From Gnetum montanum (taxonomy: Eukaryota; Streptophyta; Gnetopsida; Gnetales; Gnetaceae): a DNA stretch of 64,000 nt. Both the position numbers and the translations under genes were made by a program. Under the pieces are notes generated by a model, which saw only the letters and a program-made list of their open reading frames with translations, searched no databases and was not told where the DNA came from. Of the stretch, positions 23,111-34,082 are shown one piece after another; within the stretch, counting starts at the first letter, position 1; every line of letters begins with the position of its first letter. The DNA lies in assembly GCA_015680685.1 (NCBI GenBank), contig MNCI01014438.1:893599-957598 (forward strand), read 5' to 3'.

Positions 23111-24277
23111 TCTTTAAGTCATTGAGGTCAACTTTGCTATAAACCTTTTGATAAAATGTATTCTACCTTGCAACCCATGCAATTCTTTAAGGTTGGTAGG
23201 GGGTGCTAGGTTAATGATGGCCTTAACTTTGTTAGGGTCCACTCGTATTCCAGCCTCCGATACTACAAACCCTAGCATGCATATGGTTTTAACACCGAAA
23301 ATACATTTCTTTGGATTGAGATGCAAATCATGCTTGTGACAATGCTCGAGGACTACCTCTAGATCATTGGGATGATCAATAGCCATCTTAGACTTGACTG
23401 CTATATCATGCATGTAATTGTTTAGTTTGTCTAGGAGGTAGTCACTGAATATGTACATCATGACTCATTGATAGGTTGCTCCAGTGTTTTTTAGACCAAA
23501 GGGAATCATAGTGTAATAAAAGGTTCTCCAAGGGGTCATGAAAGTAGTCATTAACTGATGCTCTAGATTGATTTGGATTTGACTGTAACCTGAGAACCCA
23601 TCCATGAAAGACAGTAAAGCATGACCAGTCGTAGTGTCAATAAGTTGGTCAATACTTGGCAATGGGAAGTTATCTTTAATCATTTCTTTGTTTAGATCTC
23701 AAAAGTCTATACAGATTCGTATTCCTCCTATTTTCTTAGAGACTACAACGATGTTCGATAACCACTCCAAGTAATCGACCGCGCAGATGAAGCCTGCTTG
23801 ATATAGCTTGGTAATTTCATCATGTACGACTAGTGTGATTTCTAGTTTAATTTTCTGAGCCTTTTGTTTAATTGGTTTGATACATGGATCCAAGACAATG
23901 TTATGTTGTATTAGTCGTGGGTCTAAGCCTAGCATTTCATTATAGGACCACTTGAACACTTTGAAGTTGTCTTGAAGAACTTTAGATACATCCTTTTATA
24001 TTTGTTGATCTAGGAGGGAGCTAAGTTTTAGTGTCCTTATTTCCGCCATGGATGTCATTCTAGGTGCTTCGATGAGAGGGTCCTCGATCACATCCCTAGC
24101 CTCTAAGTCTAAGGCTTGGACCAAATGTTTAAGACAATCTAGGGATGTTTCCAGGGACACTACAGTGTTACCAGTGGATGATTCCTAGTCTATTGACTCT
24201 AAGTTTAGATGTCTGGCAAGCTTGCTGTGAGGACCTATCAAGGTTAAAAGTGAGTATAGATCATGCTGCATGGCCAT
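23111..24277 (-). pseudogene. Reverse transcriptase of element A
   Basis: Minus strand. The N-terminal extension begins near 24277 (MAMQHDLYSLL) and aligns with 45568 onward in B, so this is a natural start of the RT-side reading frame. RT motifs are HDEITKLYQAGFI, FPLPSIDQLIDTT, SFMDGFSGYSQI, IPFGLKNTGATY and, at the catalytic site, YMHDIAVKSK, where the first Asp of YVDD is His. LGFVVSEAGIRVDP follows. Stops and the active-site change make it dead. Confidence 0.88.
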
Positions 24278-24409
24278 TTTTTTCAACGTGCCACAATAAG
24301 AAAAAGCCAAGTCAAGTGATATCTATTTTTAGTAATAACTCATAATAAACATTTGCAAAGCAGCAATGAAACATGAAATAATTGTCAACTACTTGGCCAA
24401 GTTTGCAAG

Positions 24410-24735
24410 TAATCAGTTTAAGGTCTTGGTGGATTGTGAATGGGTTTGAACATGCAAGGGACATTAACTTTGCCAGTTTAAGGTTGTGGTGGACTGTAAC
24501 ATTGCAAAATTTAGTTTCAAATACTAAATGGATACTAAGGTTGCTAGTTTAAGGTCATGGCGGACCGTACTCATGCTATAGTGTACATCAAAATGTAAAT
24601 CAAGGTTGCTAGTTTAAGGTCTTAGCAAACTGTTAACGAGTGGAGTTTGAGAACTAAGGTCACTAGTTTAAGGTCTTTGCAGACCATGGGGGGTAGGCTT
24701 TGTAAAGGTAGGTTGCTAATTTAAGGTGGGATGGA
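24410..24735. repeat. Tandem repeat between RT and the antisense gene (A)
   Basis: Six copies of GCTAGTTTAAGGTC(A/T)TGGCGGAC spaced about 45-60 bp, the same motif as downstream of IN. Confidence 0.8.
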
Positions 24736-24872
24736 ATTTTTAGTTGGGCCCACCTATTTGCAAGCAATGATGCTACGCTATAGCAGGATTATGACACAAT
24801 AGTGCTACGCTATGCGGGGCATCCCACATTACTCGAAGTGCAAAAATGGTAAGTTATTTTTACCGCATCGGC

Positions 24873-24880
24873 TATAAATA
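24873..24880 (+). promoter_or_regulatory. TATA box of the antisense gene in A
   Basis: TATAAATA in the context GGCTATAAATAGGGG, 141 bp upstream of the ATG at 25014. The A-specific words GCTACGCTATAG and GCTACGCTATGC lie just upstream (24770-24820). It would drive transcription opposite to the element's gag-pol. Confidence 0.65.
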
Positions 24881-25132
24881 GGGGTTTTACCCCTGGTAAA
24901 CTCATCATTTTCATTGTCAGAGCGCAGAGTCCACATCTAGAGCATAGCACAGTTGTGCTAAGAGAAAGTGAAGCAGTGTAGTGTAGCAGTTGATAGAATT
25001 TGCGAGTGAGACAATGGCATCTAAATGCAAACGTAAGCACCAAGGACTTGCTAAGGTGGACGAGGTACAAGACACTTTGGGGCGCCTGTCCAAGGTGTGT
25101 GTTGAAGTGTGGGAAGAGACTTCGTCTGCTCG

Positions 25133-25957
25133 GTAAGTTTCTACACTACCTTTGTTTTTTAGACTACAATGATCGTTATTGTGATGAAATCCACATATTT
25201 TACCACTATTTTTCTTTCTTTCTTGGTTGCTACACCACCACTGTTGCTGGTTGGCCATAGCAGTTGTACAGATGTTATGCTATAGCTGCATGCAGTATCG
25301 CCTTGAATGCCATTATTGCGACTACCTTATTACGGGGGTTTGAGCGAGTCTGGATAGCTTAGTGCATGGTTAGCATAACTTGTCATCCTTAGGAGGGTTT
25401 GGCCATCTAAAAGATTTGATAGCATGACATGTGTTTAACATAGTGTAGCACGAGTTATTTTGTATGGTTGAGATGACTATAGCACAGTGAATTCTTTCTT
25501 GTCTAAACTTTGTAATATTTTTATTATGCTATGCCAGTACGTCATAAGGTCTTTAGGTTTTTTGTATTGCTACGCTGTTGAATTTGCAATACCACTACAT
25601 TGTTGAATTTGGTTTTGTTAAGTTTGCTATGTTTCCATGCCCATCATAGTAATATGTTGCGTGTCTATCTGTTCTTGTTCATTTGCTACGTCACATGTCA
25701 TGCGTTTGCATCTAAATGTTGTTGCATTGTGTGAGGCTTGATGACTATGCTATGCTGCAAGTGTCATGTTGCTACATCGCCTATTATTTTTATTCCATTT
25801 TGTTTTTTTATTAAAGAAAGATTTGCAACTGGGAGATCATGCTACGCTACATAAAAAGAAAGTGTCATGCTACACTATATGTAATCAGAGGGTTATGCTA
25901 TTCTACAGGTAAATCTCACTCATACAAAATGCTAACGTTTGATGCTTCATTATGTAG
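25133..25957 (+). other. Intron 1 of the antisense gene (A)
   Basis: GTAAGT...TATGTAG, 825 bp. It is rich in the A-specific word, with GCTACGCT, GCTACACT and GCTATGCT forms near 25570, 25745, 25838, 25870 and 25895. No conserved coding match to B was seen in it. Confidence 0.65.
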
Positions 25958-27036
25958 GGTCATGTTGAAGCCCATTCTGATTGTCCTGGAGATTGTGGGA
26001 GTTCTGTGCTGCCTTAGCAAACCGGTAGCCAATGTCCCTCCTCCCCATGCACGTGTGGGGTAGTAGGCGGTCTAGTTCCTGGAGAGCGCACAAGACTTCC
26101 TACAGTTCCTCCTCCTCCATTTTAGTATGATTTTTTGGTCACACTTATCAACAGAGACAGTAGTTGTAATCACAGAAACCCTCTTGCCCGAGGAAAATTG
26201 GGGCATTCTGAAATTTTCAGCTAATGGGTCAATCAGGGGCGATCGGGCAAAAGATTCCAACCAGCACCCAAAAAGCTTGAGATGCTTAAGTTGGATCTAG
26301 GAGATGCCTAAGTATAAGTGCTATCACTTATACAACATGTTATTCATTACCCATCACATGGGCACTTGCTTTCAGAACCCACCTAGAACCGTTTATTATG
26401 CCAACGGGTGAGTTTTACGAAGGTATTTTATTGCATTGTGTGATCCATGATACACTAGAAATAGGTATTAAAAGTGTATATATGCATTTTTTGTGTGTTT
26501 CTAGGTTTTCTATTAATAGGAGTGGTCTCCACAGTGACACAGACACCTTAGTGTTGGCATAGATGGCCCTGTGGGAGTTTTCCTCTATTGGGAATGTGCG
26601 CATTGGTGTAATAGGCCAATTTGGGGGTGAGTTCAAAATCTATCCAACCTGGTATTCCAAATTTTATGGGAAGTGTAAAGAAGCTAGTTGGTTGAATAGG
26701 GAATGGACATCCCTCAGGCTGCTCACCATTGAAGACGTGTTGGTGGATCTCCCACCATTTCCCACGCCATTTAAACCTAGTACGCTAAACTGTGAATTCA
26801 CTGTTACATGTAAGAGTGATGTTCATTATTTGCTAACTCTTTTTTTCTTTTATTTTGCAAACCTTTTTAGTGGCAAGGAAATCCCAAGAGGTGACTGTGA
26901 TCACCTCCAGGCGCAATGAAATCAATCTCTTTTTTAAGTATGGGGAGGTGGAGGAGACCCACTATTGGCTCTGTAATGGGGGCCTAGCCACGCTTGTTCA
27001 CAACCTTCAAGAGGCTAGGCTTATGGACTTATTTTT

Positions 27037-27212
27037 NNNNNNNNNNNNNNNNNNNNNNNNNNNNNNNNNNNNNNNNNNNNNNNNNNNNNNNNNNNNNNNN
27101 NNNNNNNNNNNNNNNNNNNNNNNNNNNNNNNNNNNNNNNNNNNNNNNNNNNNNNNNNNNNNNNNNNNNNNNNNNNNNNNNNNNNNNNNNNNNNNNNNNNN
27201 NNNNNNNNNNNN
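27037..27212. other. Assembly gap (176 N)
   Basis: A run of N inside exon 4 of the antisense gene. Confidence 0.99.
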
Positions 27213-27657
27213 AAGGCACAGGCACAGAAGATAGGGTAAATCGTTTTGGCCACCCATAGCCTGACCTTATCAATGTAGATCCCCTTTTGGTCCTTTACCA
27301 CCCCTAGCCACTCCTTAATGTCCTCCTAATGGGTTGCATCTTTCTTAGATTTTTCTCCTATGGGGAGACCATCATAAGGCATGCTGAAAAGATCCACGAA
27401 CAATTGGTTGTTGATCTCAAACACTATGCATGCACCGTGAACGCGTGTGTGGAAGCGGTCCTATTTCTCAAAGAAGGAGTCGGCTAGGGAAAGCATTTCA
27501 AAAGGTTGGATGTTTGGGTGAACAACAAAAAATAAGTCCATAAGCCTAGCCTCTTGAAGGTTGTGAACAAGCGTGGCTAGGCCCCCATTACAGAGCCAAT
27601 AGTGGGTCTCCTCCACCTCCCCATACTTAAAAAAGAGATTGATTTCATTGCGCTTGG
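27213..27657 (-). other. Inverted, unmerged contig carrying part of exon 4
   Basis: Its reverse complement repeats 26912-27036 exactly (NEINLFFKYGEVEETHYW...) and then continues the protein in step with B: EMLSLADSFFEK, RVHGACIVFEINNQLFVDLF, EDIKEWLGV. A single N at 27658 marks the other end. The true order is 26871-27036, then the reverse complement of about 27530-27213, then missing sequence, then 27659. Confidence 0.9.
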
Positions 27658-29497
27658 NCTCCAATTGGTAAATGTTCTTTTTTCTTTATATTTTTTTTGC
27701 TAAAGTTTGCTACACTATGCACAACATAGCATCTACTTCAAGTTGGTATAATTTTCTTATTGTGACTATAATTTCTTAGCAAAGGAAGAAGAGGAAGATG
27801 TGGAAGAAGAGGTGGCGGCCCCTACAACAGGGGCAATTGGAAAAAACGAAGAGGCTCCAGCCACAAAGGAGAGGGCCCTGGCTGATGAAGAAGAGGCCCC
27901 TACTGCAGAAGAAAGGGCCTCGGCGGGTGAGGAAGAGGTCCTTGCCTATAAAGAGGAGGCCCCTACCAATGAATAAAGGGGCCCAACCAATGAGAAAGAG
28001 GATCCTGGCAATTAGAAAGAGGCCTTGGCTAATGACCCTTTTACGGAGAGTAGTTTAGTACCAAAGGGGCACATGAGCATTGAAGATGCTACTACATTGT
28101 TGGATCAACTGGAAGGAGAGGGGCTTCATTTGGATGCTGGTAAGTTTGACTGCATATTTGACAATGTGCCAATGGACAACCCCCCTACTATCACCCTTGA
28201 GGGTTTGCTGGTTAGAAGCTTTACACTATCATTTATGTTGTTTATCAGCTTTATTGTGGTTCCCCTCCACTATGGCTAACATGTTTCATTGTGTAGTTGA
28301 CACCACTGTTGATACCTCTGGTCCTTCCTCGATCCTCCTATGACCATGGATTGAGACCCCTGAAAAATTTACTTTCATGGAGGGGATGGTCGATGACATG
28401 ATCAACCGTCTAAAGCAAATCAACCTAGAAGGAGGTAAGTTAAAATTGCTATGCTAGACTTTCTAAGTTATTGTTGCTTCACTATGCCACTGTGACTAAT
28501 GCCTTTTTATGTGCAGTTAACAACCTCTCGCCTTAAGTGGGACCCTAAACAAGTGGTTGAGGTCAATGCTGTGCCCAAATTTCCACCGGAGGTGACCGAA
28601 GTACCTCGTCTCGTATACGACGAAGCAAGCCCATGTGCGTTGTACTCGGCACACTCCTTATGGGAATGCATGCACATGAACGAAGACCTCTGGAAATGGG
28701 TACAAAGGCTTGAGAAGGAGAAGGCCAATCTAACCTCTGAGGTGGGAGATCTCCAATCTAGGAACAAATTCCTGTTGGCTTGAGATACCAACGATGGAAA
28801 TTGGTGCACGACTGTCATTGACTATGCAAGGTATTGGACGACTGTCTGATGCAACAATGAGGCCACTCGCAAAATAATAGAATAGTGCATGAAAATGGAC
28901 CTGCTAGCCTAGAAGAACCAAGACTAGAAGGACTATAGTGCAAAATTTTATGAGTGGGGGTAGGTATAGAAAACTCACAAACACATGTATAAACTAGAAT
29001 GTGCTACCTACTGTGAATAATATCGGGATGCCTCTATCAAGTTACATACTTACAAGATATTCCTCAACATTATTGGTGCTTCTAGGGCTTACGAAAGGTT
29101 TATGCAATAGGTGATAGTAAGTGAATCTCCCAAAAGGAAAATGACCTTTTCCATGGGTGATACCACCACTACCACCTTTTCTCCAGGACCACTGAGATGG
29201 ACATCCATAGAAAAGTAGAAAGTTATAGCAAGCTCCGACCTAGGAGATAGGAATTAGGCCAATATTACGGAAGAGGAGATCTTACAATACCTCGCAGTAG
29301 GCATGGATCAAATACCCCCCAAAATAGATCTGGGGTCATCTCGGGTCAGTCATTTTTTTGGCATTGTGATAGTTTATTTTATTCGAGTCTTTATTGTAGC
29401 TTTAACTGACTATTTCAATTTCCTTGTGGTACAAAATCCAGATGAAAACACAGGACCTAATGAGGCAGGGGACGATGGAGCAGGCGAAGGTTCATAG

Positions 29498-29674
29498 CAT
29501 AGTAGCCAAGCATTTTATTTGAATTCTCGCAAAGAACGTTGTAAACATTATTGATTAATATTTTAAATGAAAGAAAAAATGAAATATGAAGAGATTTATT
29601 TCATTTTGGATTATATGTTATATTTATTTTTATTTTATTATTTAACTTTTTTTATGTATTAAACTCCTTCGTGG
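29498..29674 (+). other. Probable 3' flank of the antisense gene
   Basis: AT-rich, with AATAT and T-rich runs that could serve polyadenylation. No coding signal. Confidence 0.4.
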
Positions 29675-29795
29675 CATCTCATTTTAGTTTTAGGCCATTT
29701 CAAGCCATAACAATAGTTTAAGGCCATTTCGAGCCATCGCTAGTTTTAGGCCATTTTGGGCCACTGGTAGTTTTAGGCCGTTTCAGGCCATCGCA
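29675..29795. repeat. Tandem repeat between the antisense gene and PR (A)
   Basis: Four copies of a 31-32 bp unit TAGTTTTAGGCCATTT(C/T)(A/G)(A/G)GCCA. It resembles the GGCC(T)TTAAA motif of clusters in B and C. Confidence 0.85.
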
Positions 29796-30061
29796 TGTGG
29801 TGTAATGTAAACAGTGGACATGATGTGAAAGGTTTAAAGAATGAGGTAGACACTTAGCATAAATGAATGAATATGAAGCACACAAAAAATAAACATATGA
29901 TAAATGTTAATCATGTCGGAAGAAGTGGAGTAGTTACGCTACATAGGTAACGATCATTCTCATAGCTGCTTTCTAACCCATCGTGGGCTCGGTGATGTGT
30001 AAGGCCAAGGGGCTTTGTTGTGGTATTCTTCTATGTCATTATCTACCTCTTGAAAAGGTAA

Positions 30062-30796
30062 TTAGGCCCACGTAGTTTCATTCTCTAAGCCAGTGTTTTG
30101 GGCCAGCTCATTTGCCAAACAAGTAGGCGCTTCATTCTCAGAAGTTATTACTTCTGAACTTTGCTCTATGTCAATATTGTTTATTGCCTGGGTAATCACT
30201 TCATCATCATAAATCACCACCTCCTTGCCTACGTAAGGTAGATGGATTTCTTGATGTATAGACGAAGAGATGCCCTTGAGTTGGGCTAACCATGACCTCC
30301 CCAAGATCAGGTTAAACCCAGGCATCTCTTCTATCATGATGAATGTTTCACATGTGGGGAACTGGTCCCTTGACATAAAGTTAATGTGGATAGTACCTTT
30401 TACCACTACCCATGCTCCATTGAATGACTTCAAACATGAGGTTTTCATGGGTTTGATTTGATCCACCAAACCCAGTTTGTCCACTATTGGGAATGGGATG
30501 ACATTTGTAGCAGGCCCCTCATAAATGTGTACTCTTCAGATCTTGTGTTGACCAAACAGAATTGTGATGAACAATGGTGCTGCTATTTCCAGATCCTTTT
30601 TAGGATCATCTTTACTGGACTTATCACAAAACATCAATTGAGATGGTCGTAGTTCTTCAGGCGTAAAAGGAAGCATGACCGCATGGATTGCTTTCTCCTC
30701 TGTCGGCATGTTTTTGTTAACTGGTATGGACATTAATGTGCGAACCAAGGCCTCGCGTTGTACAATGGAGGTCATTACTAGGTTGTATAGGATCAA
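30062..30796 (-). pseudogene. Protease region of element A
   Basis: Minus strand. The upstream linker NLVMTSIVQREALVRTL (about 30785-30735) matches B. The aspartic protease core follows: the active-site stretch reads HIYEGPATNVIPFPIVDKLG near 30540-30485, where B has HVDDRAATNVIPF, so the catalytic Asp position is Tyr here. LILGRSWLAQL and the HQEIHLPY end (30300-30240) are intact. The reading frame fades at 30062, and the RT is not reached for another 5.8 kb. Confidence 0.85.
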
Positions 30797-30920
30797 GGTT
30801 GTATTCTTTTATTTCAGAGCTTGTTTGACCTGAGTAAAGGCATTTAGGAGGTCCTATCCACTTTCTTGTTGTTTGCCACCCTTCTCTTCCTCCATTCATC
30901 CTAGAAGATGAATTTCTCAA

Positions 30921-33720
30921 GGAGGAGCAGTTTCAGGGTTGGGGTTAGACCTTTTTGGGTGGGATGACAATGATTGTGTGCATGTAGTGGCATCAACTAT
31001 TAATGATGAGGGATGCATAGACACGAAGGATGATGGCGAAGGCTTGGAGGTACCTAAGGTGGTACATTCCTTGGTTGTTTCATCTGTCAGAAACTCTTCC
31101 CATTTCTTTGAACAGGAAGGCTATGATTCCGTCTTAGGTTGGCTCTGTGTGATGGGGGTAGCTAAGTGTTTTGGGCCCCTAATGATGAATAGTTCTTGTG
31201 GTGTTAGTACAGGCGACGATGCAGTTTTGAGTATGAAGGGTGCAGGGGTGGATGTCCGAGGAGGAACCTTGAGGATGAATGGTTGTTGCAGTGTCCTTTT
31301 TGCCGTTGTTGGTTTCACTATGCTAAATTGAGGCACATGAACCACGGATGGCTACTATGGTGGTTCTAGATTATTGTCTACGCTAATCATGTTGATAATG
31401 TACCCTGCATTGTTAGCAATGGGAGGGTCCTGTAAATGTGCATGGATTGATTTCTGGGGAGGACAAGGTTGCTTTCATCAAGAACCAACTTCCCCTGATC
31501 AATAATCCATTGGATGTCATCTTTGAAGGCTAGATAGTAATCTGTGTCGTGATCATAGAGTTGATGGTAGTCACAGAACCACTCCAGCCTGAAGTTCTTA
31601 GGAACTGGCGGCTCTTTGTGAATAGCCAAGGAGGGGTTCCTAAAGACTTCACAATACTACTGATGTTATTTGGTCATCTCCTCTGACATCCACTTATGTT
31701 GAATGTACCCAACCCACAACAATTACTTCAGAAGTTCTGAAGGCTTGACAGGTAGAGGGGTGTACTTGGAATGATCTTTACACTCAAAGTTTGGTTTAGA
31801 CAGGGTTGGTGCCTCTAGTGCCAACGTGGAGGATTGGGTAGCATTACTTAAGTTAGGAATAGAGTTAGTTGACATTTTGGCCACTTTCTTGTTATTGTTG
31901 TTGTTGGGCTTTGGCTCATTTTCCATGGTGGCCACGGTAGCTGTTGTGGCTTTGCCCTTATATTTATCTTTTTTGGTGTATGTATTTTTGTACGCAACCA
32001 GGTCTTGGATGCTCTTCGTCTGGGTGAAAGCTTGATTGAGAAAGCATGGGGCTAGGTAGTACAGCTTGGATTTGATAAAATCATTTATCGCCCCCTTGAA
32101 GATAGCCAGAAAATGGGCCTCCGCAATAGGCTCATGGATCTCATTCAAGGTAGCGCTCGACCACAGTATAAACTTTTGCACCAACTTTAATGGGTCTTGC
32201 TTAATGCCCATCAACTGGTCCAACATAACTTTGGGCTGCAAGTTATACTTGAAGCAGGTTATGAACTGGGTCAGCAGCTCCTCTAGTGTTGAGATGGAGG
32301 TGCACAAGAGTGCGCAGTACTAGTCTAAAGCTTTGCCAGTCAAAGACATAGCAAAGACACGAATAATGGTGTGCAGTCACTACTGCAACAACAAAGACTT
32401 AGATCTAAACATGAATAAATGTGTGTTAGGATTTCCCTTCCTGTTATATTTTGTGAATTGGGGGAGTGGCATCCTAGGGGGTAATGTGAGCATAGGAACC
32501 GTCAAGCTGATGAGGTCATCATGGTAGAAATCCATGACCTGCACCGTGTCAGAATCAGTGGCTTTGAGATGTTTGATCTCTTTGGTGAGGGTATGGATAA
32601 GTTGGAACACTTGGTCCAGACTCGGTGACGACATAGAAGGTTGTGGGGTTGTAGGGGTAACCATCGTTGGTGGCATAGTAAGGACATCGACCTGGCTCAT
32701 AGGGGGTGCCATTGGGGCTACCCTTGTGAAGGGTGTTACGTGTGAGGTCCACCACCCAGTGGGTGGTGCTGTTGGAGTAGTGGCTACTATTGGTGCTATA
32801 AAGTTAGTCATTTGTGTGACTGATGGGATGGTCCATAGTCCTAAGCTTGGTTGTGACACCTGCAGGACTTGGTATGCTTGGTGGTAAGGGTAATGTGACA
32901 TCTGGTGGGGCTACAAAACAAGGAGTAAAGTGGCTAGGGTCCACCACACAGTTGGGGTTGGGCCTGCCATTGATGGTGAAACAAGTGTAGAAGACGAAAT
33001 AGGAGGGGAGACTCCATGTAGCTGTGAAGTAGACATAGTGTGCATGTAGGGCGACATAGCTGTGATCGGTGCTTGGTACGAGGATGAGGCAGAATGAGGA
33101 GGAAGAGTGCCTGGGAATGAAATTAAGGGAGGAGCATGTTGATATGTTTAGGATGCAGAACGGCTACCCATGGCTGATGAAAATGTAGATTGAGGTAGCG
33201 TCATGGTAATCACAAAGGGGGCTAATGCAAAAAGTGGGTTTGACCTAAAGACCATCGTGGGAGGAATGGTTGTAGGGTAAGTTTGGCCACGATCCTCGAA
33301 CTGGGAGTCCAAGTCTTCTTGTCTCTCTTGGAACACCTCATCATAATGAGATGCTGTATCTCGTTACCTAGACTTACTAAATCACATCAGCTGGTCTACG
33401 ATCCACTAATACGTTTCCATCAGGGGGATGGTAACATCAGCGGTAGGAATAAATTCCCTCTTGTTCTGATGAAGGAACTCAAAATTATGTTTATCCTCGA
33501 GTTCTTGGCAATCTAGGGGCAGATTTTCTTGGATCTTTGCACAGAGAATGTTATAACGCTCTGTGTCTTGTACCAAGAACTCTGGTGATAGATGTCGAAT
33601 CCTAAGAGACTGGCATGGTGCCATCACTGGGCTAGGTGGTCGCTCGGAACCCATGGTGCTTTGAGCCGAGAAAGGAGCCTCAAGGCTTGAGGTGGAAATA
33701 GCAGTTGTTGGTGGAATCAT
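30921..33720 (-). pseudogene. Gag of element A
   Basis: Minus strand, starting at ATG 33720 (MIPPTTAISTSSLEAPF). The N-terminal part contains RYNILCAKIQENLPL, matched by YNFICVNIQASLPI in B. A Pro/Thr/Ser/Met-rich linker (33350-32640) follows, then the capsid-like part: IHTLTKEIKHLKA, VMDFYHDD, LPQFTKYN, FITCFKYNLQP, LNEIHEPIAEAHFL. A degenerate zinc-binding stretch, FCDYHQLYDHDTDYY, is at 31575-31530, in which the last Cys is Tyr. Beyond 31387 the frame is heavily broken. It would form the particle. Confidence 0.8.
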
Positions 33721-33940
33721 TTTGCGTGATAAAATGGGAAATCACAAATGAGAAACATGGAAATCAATAGGATATTGGAGGCTTTTTGTCCTACCGAGTT
33801 CCAAAGGAATCGTCGTTGCAACCAATCTGCACCACATGATGCATAAAAAATCACAAAAGCATATCACGTTTACGCTAGTGGATGAAAGGACACAGAGATT
33901 ATGCAGGACTACCCATAAGATGCAGAAAGGGCACCAAAAA

Positions 33941-33959
33941 GGCCCTCTTAGTGCCAAAA
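33941..33959 (-). promoter_or_regulatory. Primer-binding site of element A
   Basis: Minus strand TTTTGGCACTAAGAGGGCC, two bases inside the 5' LTR end. The matching site of B is TTGGTGCTAGGAGGAGGGCC. The priming tRNA is not identified. Confidence 0.6.
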
Positions 33960-33961
33960 AC

Positions 33962-34082
33962 TGTAGAGATTGAAAACATTGATGCCTGGAACATTGAGAG
34001 GTTTCTGGGCAAATAGTTTAACCCTAGATCTGTGTGAGGGCCGTGCTAGAGAGAAATGAAAAAGGGCATCCTAAATGATTTT
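33962..34082 (-). repeat. 5' LTR of element A, inner fragment
   Basis: 121 bp aligning with 17697-17822. Interrupted at 34083 by element B and continued at 51967. Confidence 0.9.
34078..34082. repeat. Target-site duplication of element B, left
   Basis: ATTTT; the right copy at 51967-51971 is ATTTG. With one copy removed the LTR of A aligns across the junction without a gap. Confidence 0.75.

Larger units (their letters stand above)
25014..29497 (+). pseudogene. Multi-exon antisense gene carried between PR and RT of element A
   Basis: Predicted exons: 25014-25132 (MASKCKRKHQGLAK..., donor GTAAGT), 25958-26407 (acceptor TATGTAG, donor GTGAGT), 26505-26809 (acceptor GTTTCTAG, donor GTAAGA), 26871-about 27667 (acceptor CCTTTTTAG; partly lost in a gap), 27780-28210 (acceptor TTTCTTAG), 28297-28434 (donor GTAAGT), 28517-29344 (acceptor ATGTGCAG) and 29442-29497 (GAGEGS, stop). 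Joins 2-3 and 3-4 stay in frame. The product, roughly 900 residues, has an N-terminal region (IVGVLCCL, WSHLS, FQNPPRTV), a core (YSKFYGKCKEASWL, INLFFKYGEVEETHYWL, MDLFFVVHPN), a Glu/Ala-rich segment (27784-28020), a coiled coil (LEKEKANLTSEVGDLQSRN) and an acidic tail. It is homologous to the gene at 39955-43541. Stops and frame slips show decay here. I do not recognise the family. Confidence 0.8.

Noticed and set aside
25839-26063. 74-codon plus-strand frame as a complete small gene
   Set aside because: Its first part is intron 1 with A-specific words. Only the part from 25958 is exon, supported by the match to B.
27461-27664. Separate minus-strand gene next to the gap
   Set aside because: It is the same exon as 26912-27036 on an inverted contig.
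31826-32887. Plus-strand frames of 69-117 codons
   Set aside because: Shadows of the gag of A, which reads on the minus strand and matches B.
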